Source: Gp13-AA77 sp035946575 (lineage in GTDB: Bacteria; Acidobacteriota; Terriglobia; UBA7540). From it: a DNA stretch of 64,000 nt. Below the pieces are notes generated by a model. It was given only the letters and a program-made list of their open reading frames with translations, did no database searches and was not told where the DNA came from. Positions 24,791 through 34,553 of this stretch are shown one piece after another (within the stretch, counting starts at the first letter, position 1; every line of letters begins with the position of its first letter). A program made the translations under genes and the position numbers. Location of the stretch: contig DASYZG010000080.1 of the NCBI GenBank assembly GCA_035946575.1, positions 62,001 through 126,000 of the forward strand, written 5' to 3'.

Positions 24791-27700
24791 TCAGAAAGTC
24801 GCGCGCACGCCGATCTGGGCCGCGAAGGGAACTCCCACGGTCGTTCCCGGCCCGAAGAAATCGCCCAGGGCGCCGGCGGGAACCAGGACCTGCCTGAAGC
24901 TGGTGATGGGCGTCATCGACGTGCAGGCCGCGTTCGCGCACAGTTCGGTGAGATTAGCAAGCTGACCCGGAGTGGGATTAATGTTCGGCAGGGCCGAGAT
25001 GTCCGTGACGTAGTTGGCGCCAGGATTATTGCGATTGAAGAGATTGAAAAACTCGACGAAGGGCATCAGAGTCCAGCGCTCGTTGATGCGCGTCGGCCGC
25101 GCCACGCGCATATCGAACTGGACGTAGGGCGTGCCGCGAAACTGGTCGAGCGCGGTCTGGGCGCCGTTGATAACGGCGCGATCGTCCAGCGCGTCGCCGA
25201 GGCCGTTCACGTCAAGGGGCGTGGTGAGCGTGATGGGACGCGCGGTTTCGGCCTGGCCGAGCAGCGACAGCTCGAGGCCGCCGGGCGCGTGAAAGATCCC
25301 GGCGGCCACAAACCGGTCGGTGACGTCTTCGCCGGAGGGGCCGAAATCGCCGGGCCCGAAGGCGTGCAGCGGGTTGCAGACGCCGTCCACGTAATCGAAC
25401 AGTTCGCCGAGCACGCAGCCCCACGTCTTCGCCTTCGAAAGCGTGTAGTTCACGATCAGGTTGGCGCGGCCCGTTACATTCCCCTGCAGGTGGAGGGACA
25501 GCGCGTCGTAGCGCGAGCGGTTGTCGGCCCGGAAGTCCGTGATGTCGGGCAGGTTGCTCATCTGGGCCGTGATGTCGCTCGCCGGAAACAGCGGGCTGAA
25601 CAGGGTGTAGCCCGCCTGGTACTGATAGCGGGCGAAGGCGTGCACTCCCTGCTCGTGCGTGTAGTCCGCCGTCAGAGTCCAATCCGGGTTGAAGGCGTGC
25701 TCGACGCCGGCCGTGGCGTGGATGGCGTAAGGCGTCTTGTACCCCGGATCGATGATGGCCCCCGCGCCGCCCGCCGTCACGCCGGGAATGCATCCCGCGT
25801 CGCCCGGATGAGCGCAGACGCCGGGCGGTTCGTTGACCGCCTGCAGCGCCGTCACCCAGCCGTTCTGCGCCAAATCGTTATAAAACAGGCCAAATCCCGC
25901 GCGAATTACCGTCTTAAAGCCGCTGTTCAGGCCGTAGGCGATGCCGATGCGCGGCGCCAGGGCCCCACGATAGTCGTGCGGCGCGCCCGGGATCAGCGGG
26001 ATCTGCAGCGCGCGCAGCGTCGAAAACGCCGGATTGTCGAGCTGCGGGCGTCCGGAGGCGGTGAACAGTCCGAAAGTCGTGTCGTAGCGCAGTCCGTAAT
26101 CGATGGTCAGGTGCGGCGTCTCGCGCCAGGAATTCTCGGCATACAAGCCCAGCCGCTGGACATTCTGCGAGAAGCTGCCGTTGCCGGCCGGGGTATTCGT
26201 GCACGTCGCGCCCGGGGTCGCGTTCGGAGCGCACCCGAGGTCGGCCCGGAATTGCGCCGGGTTGGCAACGTAATACGTTGGATCCAAAGGGAATGTCGTC
26301 AGACTCTCGGCGGCGCCCGAAAGCGCTCCGCTCAGTACCGGCTCATGAATGAAGTCGATGCCGAATCGCGGGGCGTTACCTCCATGTGCATTACTCACAT
26401 CATAACGAAACTGGTATTTTTCCTGATTGCGCAGAATCGGGAAAGCGGTGATGGGTGTCACAAACTGGTTGTCGCCGAAGGTCTCGAACCCCGAGATCGT
26501 CCGGTAGGTCGAGCTGAAGGGGAAGGCGAGCGCGAAGCCCAGGTCCGAGTTGCGCGTCTCGGTATGATGGAGCGCGCTGGCGTTGAAGGTGAACGCTCCG
26601 AGCCACGTCGGGCTGAACGTGAACTGGTTCCCCATCACCAGGTTCTCGTATTTCGATCCCGAGGTCGCGCCCGTCGAGGGCAGCGTCGCCTGCTGGATCA
26701 GATCGTTGTTGGTCGTGTAGTTGTCGATGGACGCTCGCGCGAACCACTGCGAGCGCTCCGATTGAGACCAGTCCAGGCGCTCGGACCCGAGATATTCCCG
26801 GAAAGGAATCGGCACACTGCCAGGCACCGGAATCGAAGTCACGCCGGGAATCAGCCCTTGAGCCGCCAGGCCGGCGAGGGCATTGAACTCGGTCTGGCTC
26901 GCCGGACTGTAAGCGATGCTGGCTTTCTCATGTACGGCCTCGATCGACGAGAAGAACCAGAGCTTGTCCTTCCTGATGGGCCCGCCGAGCGTGCCGATGT
27001 AGTTCTGCCGCGAGAAGGGCTGCTTCGGATTGGGCGCCGGATTCTCGATGGGAAAGCGCGCATTCAGCGCCGCGGCGCGTTCGTAGAACCCGAGATCGCC
27101 GTGGTAATCGTTGCCGCCGCGCTTGGTGGTAATCACCACCGAACCGGCCGTCATGCGTCCCGTGTCCGCGTCTTCCTGGGCTGTGCGTACTGCGAATTCC
27201 TGGATGTCGTCGGGCGAGAAGTTCTGCAGAAACCCGCCGATGTAATCGTCGGAATTGTCGCCGCCGTCCACCGAGAGCTGATCGTTCAGCCCCGAGCTTC
27301 CGCCGAAGGAGACCGCGGTGATGCGCGCCTTGGTGGGATCGGACGGCTCCACGGGTTCGGTACCCGGAACCAGGTAGGAGATATTGGCGAAACTGCGATT
27401 CGCCAGCGGGATGGTCGCGAGGTCGCGCGCGGTGACCACCCCTCCCACGACCGCCGAGGTGGTGTCGAGCGGCTGGGTGGTCATCGACGACGCCTCGCCT
27501 TCCACGTTCACCGCCTGGCGCACGGGAGCGGGCTGAAGCGTCACCGTGACGTCGCGAACGGTGCTCACCTCCACCGCCACGTCCGAGCTGGCCGCGGCGA
27601 ATCCCGGAGCCTCCACCATGACGCGGTAAGGTCCGGGCGGCAGGTTGTCGAGACGGAACTCGCCTCGCGTGTCGGTGGTGATTTTGTGCGTCGTCTGGGC

Positions 27701-27883
27701 CTGCAGCTGCCGGATCGCAACCCCGGCGCTCGGCACGCGCTCGCCCTCGGCGTCCTGCACGGTGCCCTCGATCGTACCGCCGGGATTTTGAGCCCGCGCG
27801 GCCGGGGCGAGCAGCAGGCACGAGACAAAAATCAGCAGAGTTGCCGGCCTTGTGGGCAGACCCTGTCGGGTGAGAACATGCAT
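24791..27883 (-). CDS. Oar-like TonB-dependent receptor with carboxypeptidase-regulatory N-domain
   Basis: 1030-residue outer-membrane protein. A signal peptide (LLIFVSCLLLAPAARAQ) is followed by a carboxypeptidase-regulatory/CNA-B-like beta-sandwich (GTIEGTVQDAEGERVPSAGV, LPPGPYRVMVEAPGFA; residues 35-120). A plug domain follows with the LSVDGGDNSDDY and SVVITTKRGGNDYHGDLGFYER segments, then a long beta-barrel ending in an aromatic residue (AAQIGVRATF). This is the Oar-type architecture very frequent in Acidobacteriota, generally linked to uptake of complex carbohydrate or to adhesion; the ligand is unknown. An ECF sigma/anti-sigma pair is encoded upstream on the same strand, so it is a plausible regulon member. 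Confidence 0.9.
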   Translation of the reverse strand: MHVLTRQGLPTRPATLLIFVSCLLLAPAARAQNPGGTIEGTVQDAEGERVPSAGVAIRQLQAQTTHKITTDTRGEFRLDNLPPGPYRVMVEAPGFAAASSDVAVEVSTVRDVTVTLQPAPVRQAVNVEGEASSMTTQPLDTTSAVVGGVVTARDLATIPLANRSFANISYLVPGTEPVEPSDPTKARITAVSFGGSSGLNDQLSVDGGDNSDDYIGGFLQNFSPDDIQEFAVRTAQEDADTGRMTAGSVVITTKRGGNDYHGDLGFYERAAALNARFPIENPAPNPKQPFSRQNYIGTLGGPIRKDKLWFFSSIEAVHEKASIAYSPASQTEFNALAGLAAQGLIPGVTSIPVPGSVPIPFREYLGSERLDWSQSERSQWFARASIDNYTTNNDLIQQATLPSTGATSGSKYENLVMGNQFTFSPTWLGAFTFNASALHHTETRNSDLGFALAFPFSSTYRTISGFETFGDNQFVTPITAFPILRNQEKYQFRYDVSNAHGGNAPRFGIDFIHEPVLSGALSGAAESLTTFPLDPTYYVANPAQFRADLGCAPNATPGATCTNTPAGNGSFSQNVQRLGLYAENSWRETPHLTIDYGLRYDTTFGLFTASGRPQLDNPAFSTLRALQIPLIPGAPHDYRGALAPRIGIAYGLNSGFKTVIRAGFGLFYNDLAQNGWVTALQAVNEPPGVCAHPGDAGCIPGVTAGGAGAIIDPGYKTPYAIHATAGVEHAFNPDWTLTADYTHEQGVHAFARYQYQAGYTLFSPLFPASDITAQMSNLPDITDFRADNRSRYDALSLHLQGNVTGRANLIVNYTLSKAKTWGCVLGELFDYVDGVCNPLHAFGPGDFGPSGEDVTDRFVAAGIFHAPGGLELSLLGQAETARPITLTTPLDVNGLGDALDDRAVINGAQTALDQFRGTPYVQFDMRVARPTRINERWTLMPFVEFFNLFNRNNPGANYVTDISALPNINPTPGQLANLTELCANAACTSMTPITSFRQVLVPAGALGDFFGPGTTVGVPFAAQIGVRATF

Positions 27884-28174
27884 CGGATCTGGCGCACCTC
27901 AGTGGCATGGTTCCGAATCGCTGCGAGCGATGGCCCTTTGGAGAGACATCGCGGGCTACGGCGAGCCGATAGCAGAACGAATCAGGACCGGGGTCTAATT
28001 TCCGTTAGACGTGGAGTGGTGGATCTTTCTTCCATGCCTTGCAAAGGTTTGCAGGGGCGGATCGTTTCGCTGTATACAGAGCCCGAACCTCTTCCGAGCG
28101 CGCGAAGATTCCTTGGCTGGCGACTCGCCACTCGTCCCTTCTGGCCGATTGGGTTGCGGCGAGCCGCACCGCCA

Positions 28175-28888
28175 TCAGGGCTTCAGAGGGGCGATGCTGA
28201 GCACCGGATTGACCTCGTACCATTTGCGGTTCTGCTGAGCATCGTACCGTTCCACGCCGTACACGCGAACCCGGCTGCCTTCGGCCGGCGGCCTCATCTG
28301 GATCGGGCTCATGATCTCGCAGACCACAAAAGGCGACCCGTTTTGCGGGCTTTGGACCAGCTTGAAAGCGACGGTCCCTTCCTCCTCGTCCGTGTGGACA
28401 TCTTCGACGTAGCCGTCGGTGGCCACGTGCGGCTGGGTGTTTGCCTTGAGTTCGGGGATCGTCAGCCGGCGAAATTCGGCGAGATCGACCGCGCCCCTGA
28501 CGGCCGGGGTCCGGCTCAACAGCACGCCGCGGTTCGAAACCACCAGCAGACCGAGTTGCAGCAGCACCACGGCGGATAGCACGCTGACCATGCGCGGCGT
28601 CGCCAGGCGCTCCAGCCAGTCCCGCCACCCGACGCCTCGCCTGCCGCCCGCGAACAAGGCGGCTTCCAGCCCTGCGATCTCCCGGCCGGCGTCCGCAGCT
28701 TCCTCCTCGATCTGCAGCGACGCCAGGCGCTGCGCCATTTGATGTCCGGCGCGGAGCCTCACCAGCAGCCCACGGCACGACTCGCAGTCAACCAGATGGC
28801 GCTCCAGCCGGGCCGTGTCGGCTTCCGGAAGCCGCGCTTCCAGATAAGGCAGCATCCGTCTTCGCAAATCGAACCGCCAGCAACTCAT
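28175..28888 (-). CDS. Zinc-finger anti-sigma factor
   Basis: 237-residue membrane protein that should bind and inhibit the ECF sigma factor encoded just upstream. The N-terminal zf-HC2-type motif is HLVDCESCRGLL (His-x3-Cys-x2-Cys). One transmembrane helix (MVSVLSAVVLLQLGLLVV, about residue 115) is followed by an extracytoplasmic domain (about 135-237). I start at ATG 28888, which has GAGGTG 5 bases upstream; the GTG at 28894 is an alternative. The stop of the sigma gene is 10 bases upstream. Confidence 0.85.
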   Translation of the reverse strand: MSCWRFDLRRRMLPYLEARLPEADTARLERHLVDCESCRGLLVRLRAGHQMAQRLASLQIEEEAADAGREIAGLEAALFAGGRRGVGWRDWLERLATPRMVSVLSAVVLLQLGLLVVSNRGVLLSRTPAVRGAVDLAEFRRLTIPELKANTQPHVATDGYVEDVHTDEEEGTVAFKLVQSPQNGSPFVVCEIMSPIQMRPPAEGSRVRVYGVERYDAQQNRKWYEVNPVLSIAPLKP

Positions 28889-28898
28889 ATCCACACCT

Positions 28899-29504
28899 CT
28901 ACAAGAACTCTCTAAAAGGGCGCAGCCGCTCTTCCAAAGCTGCCAGCGCCCGATTCAACCGCGACGCCACCGTGCCGGGCGCGCATCCCAACACCCGCGT
29001 TATCTCGTCGTAAGACAGCCCCTCGACGTACTTCAGCACCACCACCTCGCGCATCCGGAAAGGGAGCTGCATCACCGCCTGCTGGATGATGCGGTCGCGC
29101 TCGCGCCGTGCATGCTGGTCGTGCGAATTCGGCCGCGGATCAACTTCGTGCGTGCTTCCGAGGACGGCTTCCAGCGGGACAAATGGCGGTTTCTGCCGGC
29201 GATGATGATTGCTGCATTCGTTGTGCGCGATGCGGTAAATCCACGTTGCCAGGCTGGAATGAAAGCGGAAGCGCTGAAGACTGCGAAAGACCTTCAGGAA
29301 GACCGCCTGCAGCACGTCCTGGGCATGGCCGGGATCGCCGACGGAATAGAGCGCCAGGCTGTAAACCTGCCCGCGATACAGTTCGTAGAGCCGGCGCAAG
29401 GCATGGCTGTCGCCGCCTTGCGCAGCCCGCACCAGAGCTTCTTCTGACCCGCTGTCGATCGGATGGCGGGTTCGAGGCGATTCAAGTCCAGGTGGCGGCG
29501 GCAT
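28899..29504 (-). CDS. ECF-type RNA polymerase sigma factor
   Basis: 201-residue sigma-70-family protein with only regions 2 and 4. Region 2 is LYELYRGQVYSLALYSVGDP followed by HAQDVLQAVFLKVFRSLQRF and SLATWIYRIAHNECSNHHRR. Region 4 is LPFRMREVVVLKYVEGLSYDEITRVLGCAPGTVASRLNRAL. I start at the ATG at 29504 (MPPPPGLES), since the frame further upstream encodes Arg-rich sequence and no family match. It forms an operon with the anti-sigma gene and perhaps with the receptor gene 291 bases beyond. Confidence 0.9.
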   Translation of the reverse strand: MPPPPGLESPRTRHPIDSGSEEALVRAAQGGDSHALRRLYELYRGQVYSLALYSVGDPGHAQDVLQAVFLKVFRSLQRFRFHSSLATWIYRIAHNECSNHHRRQKPPFVPLEAVLGSTHEVDPRPNSHDQHARRERDRIIQQAVMQLPFRMREVVVLKYVEGLSYDEITRVLGCAPGTVASRLNRALAALEERLRPFREFL

Positions 29505-29642
29505 TAGCGTGTCTCGGGTTCGCTCCGCCCTGCCGGAATTCACCTCGAGCCTCCTCCGCATTCTACCGGAGGCATTTGAATCCGTAAACCGGGCGTGAAA
29601 ACTGTGGTGGCTCAAGGCAGGATGCGATCCTCTCGCCCCTAC

Positions 29643-29703
29643 CGTCATTCCCGCGGAAGCGGGAATCCAGTTACTGGAACCCCCGCTTGCGCGGGGGTGA
29701 CGA
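29643..29703. repeat. Double-hairpin intergenic repeat (GTCATTCCCGC type)
   Basis: ATTCCCGCGGAAGCGGGAAT is a hairpin, and CCCCCGCTTGCGCGGGGG is a second. The whole element is bounded by CGTCA and TGACG, which are inverted. Elements of this CGTCATTCCCGC...GCGGGGGTGACG form are widely known in intergenic DNA of many bacteria. Confidence 0.85.
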
Positions 29704-29756
29704 TTCCTTGAGAGTGGTTCTCGAATTCAGACTGCACCACTGCTACGAAAACAAAG

Positions 29757-29782
29757 AACGGGAACCGTGTCCGGTTCCCGTT
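29757..29782 (-). terminator. Rho-independent terminator of the PEP-CTERM gene
   Basis: A perfect 11-bp stem (AACGGGAACCG / CGGTTCCCGTT) with a 4-base loop lies 28 bases beyond the stop of the minus-strand gene. On that strand it is followed by CTTTGTTTTCGT, a moderate T-tract. Confidence 0.75.
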
Positions 29783-29810
29783 CGACGATAGAGAGTTCTT
29801 TGTGACGAGG

Positions 29811-30545
29811 CTAGCTTCGGCTGAACAGCTTGCGGCGCAGGAAGGTCAAAGCTCCCAGCCCGGAGCCGAGCAACAGCAGACTGGAGGGCTCTGGGGTTGG
29901 AGTTCCCGTCTCGAACAGAAGGCGATCGACGGCGGTGCCGTTGCAACTGCCGCCGTTGTTGCCCGAGCAGTTGTAAGCCAGGATATCGATCCCCGTGATG
30001 TTCGCGCCGCTCAGGTCCTGAAGACCCATGAAGATCGCGCTGCCGGGATCGTAGCCGCTCACGCCATTGAAGGCGTAAAAGGTACCCAGAGGCGTTGAAC
30101 CGTTGAACGCTTCAATCTCGGCGCTAAAGGTTCCGTATTCGTTCCCCTGAATCTCGAAGCCGATGCCGGAGAGGCCTTTGGAGAATGTGAGGTCGATGGC
30201 CCCTTCGCCTTTGTGGCTGTTTTTGTTGTACGAGGCCAGAATGCTGTCGCCCGGTCCGAAAGTCCCTGCCCAGGTGCAGTTGGTCGCCGGGCACTCTAGC
30301 AGCGTCGATCCCGGTCCGCCCTGAGCAAAATTGATCGTGGTTGAGACCGTGCCGAACTGCGACGTGGCCACAGTGCCGTTCGTCACGTTGAAATTATTGA
30401 CGCCGATCTCGGCCCACGGCTGGTAATCGTTGTAGCTGTAAGTTCCTATTGTTCGCACAAGGGTGATACTGTCTGCTTTTGCAGCCGAAGCCGCCGCGCC
30501 CATCAGGATCCCCACCGCTGCCACACTCATCAACAATCTGCGCAT
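29811..30545 (-). CDS. PEP-CTERM sorting-domain exported protein
   Basis: 244-residue exported protein. It has a signal peptide (LLMSVAAVGILMGAAASAAKA), a beta-rich body (residues 25-215) and a canonical PEP-CTERM tail: PTPEPSSLLLLGSGLGAL, then a hydrophobic stretch and RRKLFSRS. The tail predicts processing by an exosortase, which is not encoded in this window; exosortase systems are normally tied to exopolysaccharide. The start is the ATG at 30545, with GGAGG five bases upstream, not the longer open frame. No enzymatic domain is recognised. Confidence 0.88.
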   Translation of the reverse strand: MRRLLMSVAAVGILMGAAASAAKADSITLVRTIGTYSYNDYQPWAEIGVNNFNVTNGTVATSQFGTVSTTINFAQGGPGSTLLECPATNCTWAGTFGPGDSILASYNKNSHKGEGAIDLTFSKGLSGIGFEIQGNEYGTFSAEIEAFNGSTPLGTFYAFNGVSGYDPGSAIFMGLQDLSGANITGIDILAYNCSGNNGGSCNGTAVDRLLFETGTPTPEPSSLLLLGSGLGALTFLRRKLFSRS

Positions 30546-30925
30546 CGTAACCTCCGCTTGAGATGTGCTCCGCGTCTGTCCCCTTCCTGGTCTCATGAGC
30601 GTCAGCGTTTCCCCTAACGATGCCGCATCAGTGCCTAGTCAACTGGCAATAACGTCACCCTTGCCAGTGGGTCGAAGTCATGTCTACTCTGTCGCGGATC
30701 CAGCCCCGCATCAAAACCCACCAAGGATGCTTCGCCCGAAAGAAGTCGGCAAAGCATAGCCTGTAGACGATTAACCACTCGTGGGCACCATTCCTTGGAC
30801 TCTGGGTAACTACTTTGTACTATCCGGGCCAGTTCCTGTCAAGGATTTTTGTATATAGTGCTGTGGCCTAAGGATATAATACTCGGGCGACAAAACCGGG
30901 CTTGCCGGCGAGACCTTCCGATTCC
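30546..30925. other. Intergenic region upstream of the PEP-CTERM gene
   Basis: 380 bases without a gene. A TATAAT at 30875-30880 points rightwards but has no gene downstream on that strand and no good -35 box at 16-18 bases. The real promoter of the PEP-CTERM gene should lie close to 30560-30640, but no consensus is clear. Confidence 0.5.
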
Positions 30926-33523
30926 CTACTCTTCCCTCAGGACCTGCATCGGCTCGACGCGGGCCGCGCGGATCGCCGGGACGAGGGAGGCCACGGCGGC
31001 GACGGCAATAATGACCATCACGACTCCAAGGAGGGTAGGGGCATCGGATGGAGTTACTCCGTAGAGCATGCCGGAGAGCACGCGCGCGAAGGCGGCGCCG
31101 AGCAGCAGGCCACTGGCGCAGCCCAGAAGCGAAACCCGGAGGCCTTCATAGAGAAACTGCCGAAGCACCCGTCCCGGCACGGCGCCCAGAGCCAGTCGTA
31201 GTCCCACCTCTCTGCGGCGCACGCTCACGAAGTAGCTCAGCGTCCCGTAAAGGCCGAGGCAGGCCAGCGACAGAGCGGTGAGGGCGAAGAACGTCAGTAG
31301 CACGGTGCGCAGCCGGGTGTCAGCAAAGGCGTCCCCAAGATGATCGCTGAGCGGCATCACATCGAACACCGAGCGCCCGGGCTCCACTTCATGAATCTTG
31401 CGGCGGATGGTGTCCGCCATGGCCATGGGCTCGGCCCGGGTCCGGATCAGGTAATTGGGATCGGGACCCGAAGCGCTGCCGCACCAGTAGACCGTGGGAA
31501 CGGGCGCGCGATTGAGGCCCACTTCCCGAGCGTCGCCCACAATTCCGCGGATCTCGCCCGAACCCAGGAACGCGTTCTCCGTCGCCACCAGGTGATGGCC
31601 GATGACGGATTCGCCGGAGAAGTAAGCGTTGGCGAAGCTCCGGTTGACGAGCGCGGCGGGCGTGCCGGGGTCCTCAGGACAGCTCTTGCCGGCGAGCAGC
31701 GGAATCTGCATGGTCGCGAAGTAATCGCGAGACACGTAGCGGCTTTCCACCATGATCTTGGGCCGGGCCTCAGCCCTGCCTTCAGCCAACTTCAGTTCCA
31801 CCTCATACTGTGCCGGAACCCCGGGCAGCGTCGCCGAGGTCGTGGCCGCCTCAACGCCCGGAAGCACACGCAACGCGTCCAGCGTCCGGTCAATCCGGTG
31901 CCCGAGGGTCTTCATGTCCGCCGTCTCGCCGTATCCGCCGGTAATATGCAGAGTAAGGACGTGGCTCGGATTGAAGCCTGGCGACACGCGGCCGAGAGCC
32001 TGAAAACTGCGCAGCAAGAGCCCCGCGCCGGTCAGGAGCGTGACCGCCAGCGCCACTTGTAATCCGACCAGCAGCCATTGCAGCGGATTCCGTCCCGCCA
32101 CCTGGGTGCGGCTCGATTGCGCCAGCGACCCGGATAGTCCGCGCCGCGTGGCGTGCAAAGCCGGAAACAGCGCGCAGAGTAGAGCCACCAGCACGGCGCA
32201 CGTGAGGGTGTAGAGGACGATTCGCCAGTCGAGCGTGATCTCATCGAAGCGCGGCAGGTTCCCGGCCAGGGCGCGAAAGACGCCCGCAGCTCCGCCTGCC
32301 AGTGCGAGGCCAAGCGCGGCCCCGATCAGTGCCATAACGAGTACTTCGGTAAGCAATTGCGACATGACCGCGGCGCGGGTAGCGCCGAGCGCGAGGCGGA
32401 TGGCGATTTCGTGTTGGCGCTCGCTGGCTCGGGCGAGCAGCAGCGCCGCGATGTTCACGCAGGCGATCAGCAGCAACACCGAGACCGCCCCGAAGAGCAG
32501 CCACAGTGATTCCGTCACATCCCCGACCACAGTCTCCTTGAGAGGCTCGACGCTGACTTTTAAGTCGCCGTCGGTTTGCGGAAACTGGTGCCCGAGCTGC
32601 GCCTGTACGGACGCCATATTGGCGCAGGCCTGCGCCACCGTCACCCCCCGCTTGAGGCGCCCGATGGTGGTGAACCACGTCGACTCCCGGCTTTGCGCGA
32701 AGGGCGCGTCCATCCCAATGGCGGTCCACACGTCAACGTCGCGCACGGGGAAGAGAAATGAAGCGGGCATGACTCCGATGATCGTCTGGGAATACCCGCT
32801 TAGGTGGAGCTTCTTGCCGACTACGGTCGGATCGCCGCCGAAGCGGCGTCGCCAGAAGCGATCGCTGATCAGAACGGCGGCCGGCCCGCCGAAGCGCTCT
32901 TCATCCGGACTGAAATCCCGGCCAAGCACCGGTGCCACGCCCCAGACCTCAAGAAACCGGGGAGTCACCGCGGCCATGGTTACTTTTTCGGGAAGATCGC
33001 CGGAGGTTTCGGATTCGTCCTGCGTGTAGTATCCCGCCATCGCCTGGAAGGTGGAGTTCAGCCGGTTCCAGTCCTCCAGGCGCACCGGCGCCACGGGCCC
33101 GCCCTGGCCGGGAGCCTTGGGGTTGTACTGGTCGAGCCGCATCAGCCGATCGCTTTCGGGAAAGGGAAGGGGGCGCAGAACGATGGCGTCGAGCGCCGAG
33201 AACACGGCGCTGTTGGCTCCGATACCGAGCGCGAGCGTAGCGATCACAGTGATCGAGAACAAGGGAGACTTGCGCATGAACCGGAAGGCCGATTTCACAT
33301 TCGCCGCCGCAGTCTCGATCAGAGGGAGACGGTGCACGTCACGCAATTTTTCCTTGATCTGCTCTTTGCCGCCGAACTCCAGCATGGCCTGTCTCCGCGC
33401 CTCCCCGGGTTCGATGCCCGCCACGATCTTGGCCTCCGTCAGCTCCTCGATGTGGAAGCGAATCTCAGAATCCAGCTTGTCCTCAAGCCGCCGCTTGCCA
33501 AACAAATCGCTTAGCCAGTCCAT
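30926..33523 (-). CDS. Acidobacterial-type duplicated orphan permease (FtsX/MacB family)
   Basis: 865-residue ABC-type permease. An N-terminal soluble prefix (RRLEDKLDSEIRFHIEELTE to GKEQIKEKLRD, residues 10-65) precedes the first transmembrane helix and a MacB-like periplasmic core domain (ALGIGANSAVFSALDAIVLRPLPF onward). An FtsX domain lies near residues 340-470, and a second periplasmic core plus FtsX domain ends with ALGAVPGRVLRQFLYEGLR and MLYGVTPSDAPT. This is the architecture named ADOP (TIGR03434), which lacks its own ATPase gene and usually sits beside a PadR regulator, as here. The transport or mechanotransmission role is not established. Confidence 0.93.
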   Translation of the reverse strand: MDWLSDLFGKRRLEDKLDSEIRFHIEELTEAKIVAGIEPGEARRQAMLEFGGKEQIKEKLRDVHRLPLIETAAANVKSAFRFMRKSPLFSITVIATLALGIGANSAVFSALDAIVLRPLPFPESDRLMRLDQYNPKAPGQGGPVAPVRLEDWNRLNSTFQAMAGYYTQDESETSGDLPEKVTMAAVTPRFLEVWGVAPVLGRDFSPDEERFGGPAAVLISDRFWRRRFGGDPTVVGKKLHLSGYSQTIIGVMPASFLFPVRDVDVWTAIGMDAPFAQSRESTWFTTIGRLKRGVTVAQACANMASVQAQLGHQFPQTDGDLKVSVEPLKETVVGDVTESLWLLFGAVSVLLLIACVNIAALLLARASERQHEIAIRLALGATRAAVMSQLLTEVLVMALIGAALGLALAGGAAGVFRALAGNLPRFDEITLDWRIVLYTLTCAVLVALLCALFPALHATRRGLSGSLAQSSRTQVAGRNPLQWLLVGLQVALAVTLLTGAGLLLRSFQALGRVSPGFNPSHVLTLHITGGYGETADMKTLGHRIDRTLDALRVLPGVEAATTSATLPGVPAQYEVELKLAEGRAEARPKIMVESRYVSRDYFATMQIPLLAGKSCPEDPGTPAALVNRSFANAYFSGESVIGHHLVATENAFLGSGEIRGIVGDAREVGLNRAPVPTVYWCGSASGPDPNYLIRTRAEPMAMADTIRRKIHEVEPGRSVFDVMPLSDHLGDAFADTRLRTVLLTFFALTALSLACLGLYGTLSYFVSVRRREVGLRLALGAVPGRVLRQFLYEGLRVSLLGCASGLLLGAAFARVLSGMLYGVTPSDAPTLLGVVMVIIAVAAVASLVPAIRAARVEPMQVLREE

Positions 33524-33600
33524 AACAATCTCATTTGACTGCCGACCGTCAACTAACTACTGTTAACTACTGCCGTTCTTTTGCTTCCAACCCTGCCAGG

Positions 33601-33936
33601 TTACGACTCCGTCTGCAGAATCCGTCCCACGGCGCCTGCCAGCCGATGCCAGCCCGCCTCCTCCTTCTCCAGTTGCTTCCGGCCCTTTGCCGAGAGCTTG
33701 TAGAACTTGGCTTGCCGCCCCTTCCCGGACTCGCCCCATTCCGCCGCCAGCCACCCTCGCTTCTCCAGCCGATGCAGCGCCGGATAGAGCGATCCTTGCT
33801 GCACCTTCAGGACCTCCTTCGAGATCTGCTGGATGCGCTGCGAGATTCCGTACCCGTGCACCGGCCCCAGCGCCACGATCTTCAGGATCAGCATGTCGAG
33901 CGTGCCTTGCAGCAGGTCGGCCTTATCGGTGGGCAT
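33601..33936 (-). CDS. PadR-family transcriptional regulator (acidobacterial type)
   Basis: 111-residue winged-helix repressor-like protein: LLQGTLDMLILKIVALGPVHGYGISQRIQ, VQQGSLYPALHRLEKRGWLAAEW, then a C-terminal dimerisation helix. It matches the acidobacterial PadR group (TIGR03433) that accompanies ADOP permeases. AGGAG six bases before the ATG supports the start. It precedes the permease gene by 77 bases on the same strand, so it probably autoregulates the pair; the effector is unknown. Confidence 0.93.
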   Translation of the reverse strand: MPTDKADLLQGTLDMLILKIVALGPVHGYGISQRIQQISKEVLKVQQGSLYPALHRLEKRGWLAAEWGESGKGRQAKFYKLSAKGRKQLEKEEAGWHRLAGAVGRILQTES

Positions 33937-34553
33937 CGTGTTCTCCTAGACAACCTACCTATACAGCCGGGATAGGTAGAATGTCAAGGAGAGCCTTGGC
34001 CGGCTGACTGGTGGTGGGTCAGTTTGGAGCCAGTCGATGACCGCGGGGCTTCCGCTCGTTCCTGTCCATTCAATAGACCGGCTGGCGCAAGCCTTCTCGC
34101 GTGAATTTCCACCTCTCGATGCCCCCGACGGTGCACGATCGCGCTCACTGTCGCGTGTGGCAGCAGCGCTTGTCCCGTTCAATATCAACACGGACCAAGA
34201 GTGCCGGGAAAACTGGAGTACATGCATAATAATCGGGTGAAGCGGTAGGCTGGCGTCAGCCGGGGGGACGGCGCGAGTCTGCACCCCGCGGCGGACTTCC
34301 TGTAAAGGGCGAGCGACCTTTGAGGAGGTCGGCTGGCGCTGAAACGCACGCGGCAACGTCCGCGCATCTTGTCGGTATGCGGGCAGCAATCGTGCGTGGC
34401 ACCGGCTGACCTGCATTATCCTAATGTCAATGGAACCTGAATCGCGCGTGGAACGGGATTTTCACAACAGTCTGCCCGCGCCTCTGCCAGGCAACGGCTC
34501 ATTGTGCGTTCCTTGGGGCATCTCAACGTAGCAGTCGAAGAACGGAATAGCCG
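33937..34553. other. 617-base intergenic region
   Basis: No gene is supported. The minus-strand frame at 33955-34416 and the plus-strand frame at 34037-34240 have no domain, biased Arg/Ser composition and no ribosome-binding site. It carries divergent control signals for the PadR and FAD-monooxygenase genes. An inverted AGGTAGGTTGT/ATAGGTAGAATG-like segment lies at 33950-33985, just upstream of padR, and might be an operator, but the symmetry is poor. Confidence 0.45.

Noticed and set aside
24680..28579. 1299-residue plus-strand open frame
   Set aside because: It runs antisense to the Oar-like receptor gene and the region before it, is Arg/Gly/Val-rich with no domain, and reflects the codon bias of the real minus-strand gene.
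30846..30880. Promoter with perfect TATAAT
   Set aside because: It points to the plus strand, where no gene follows; the possible -35 box is badly spaced.
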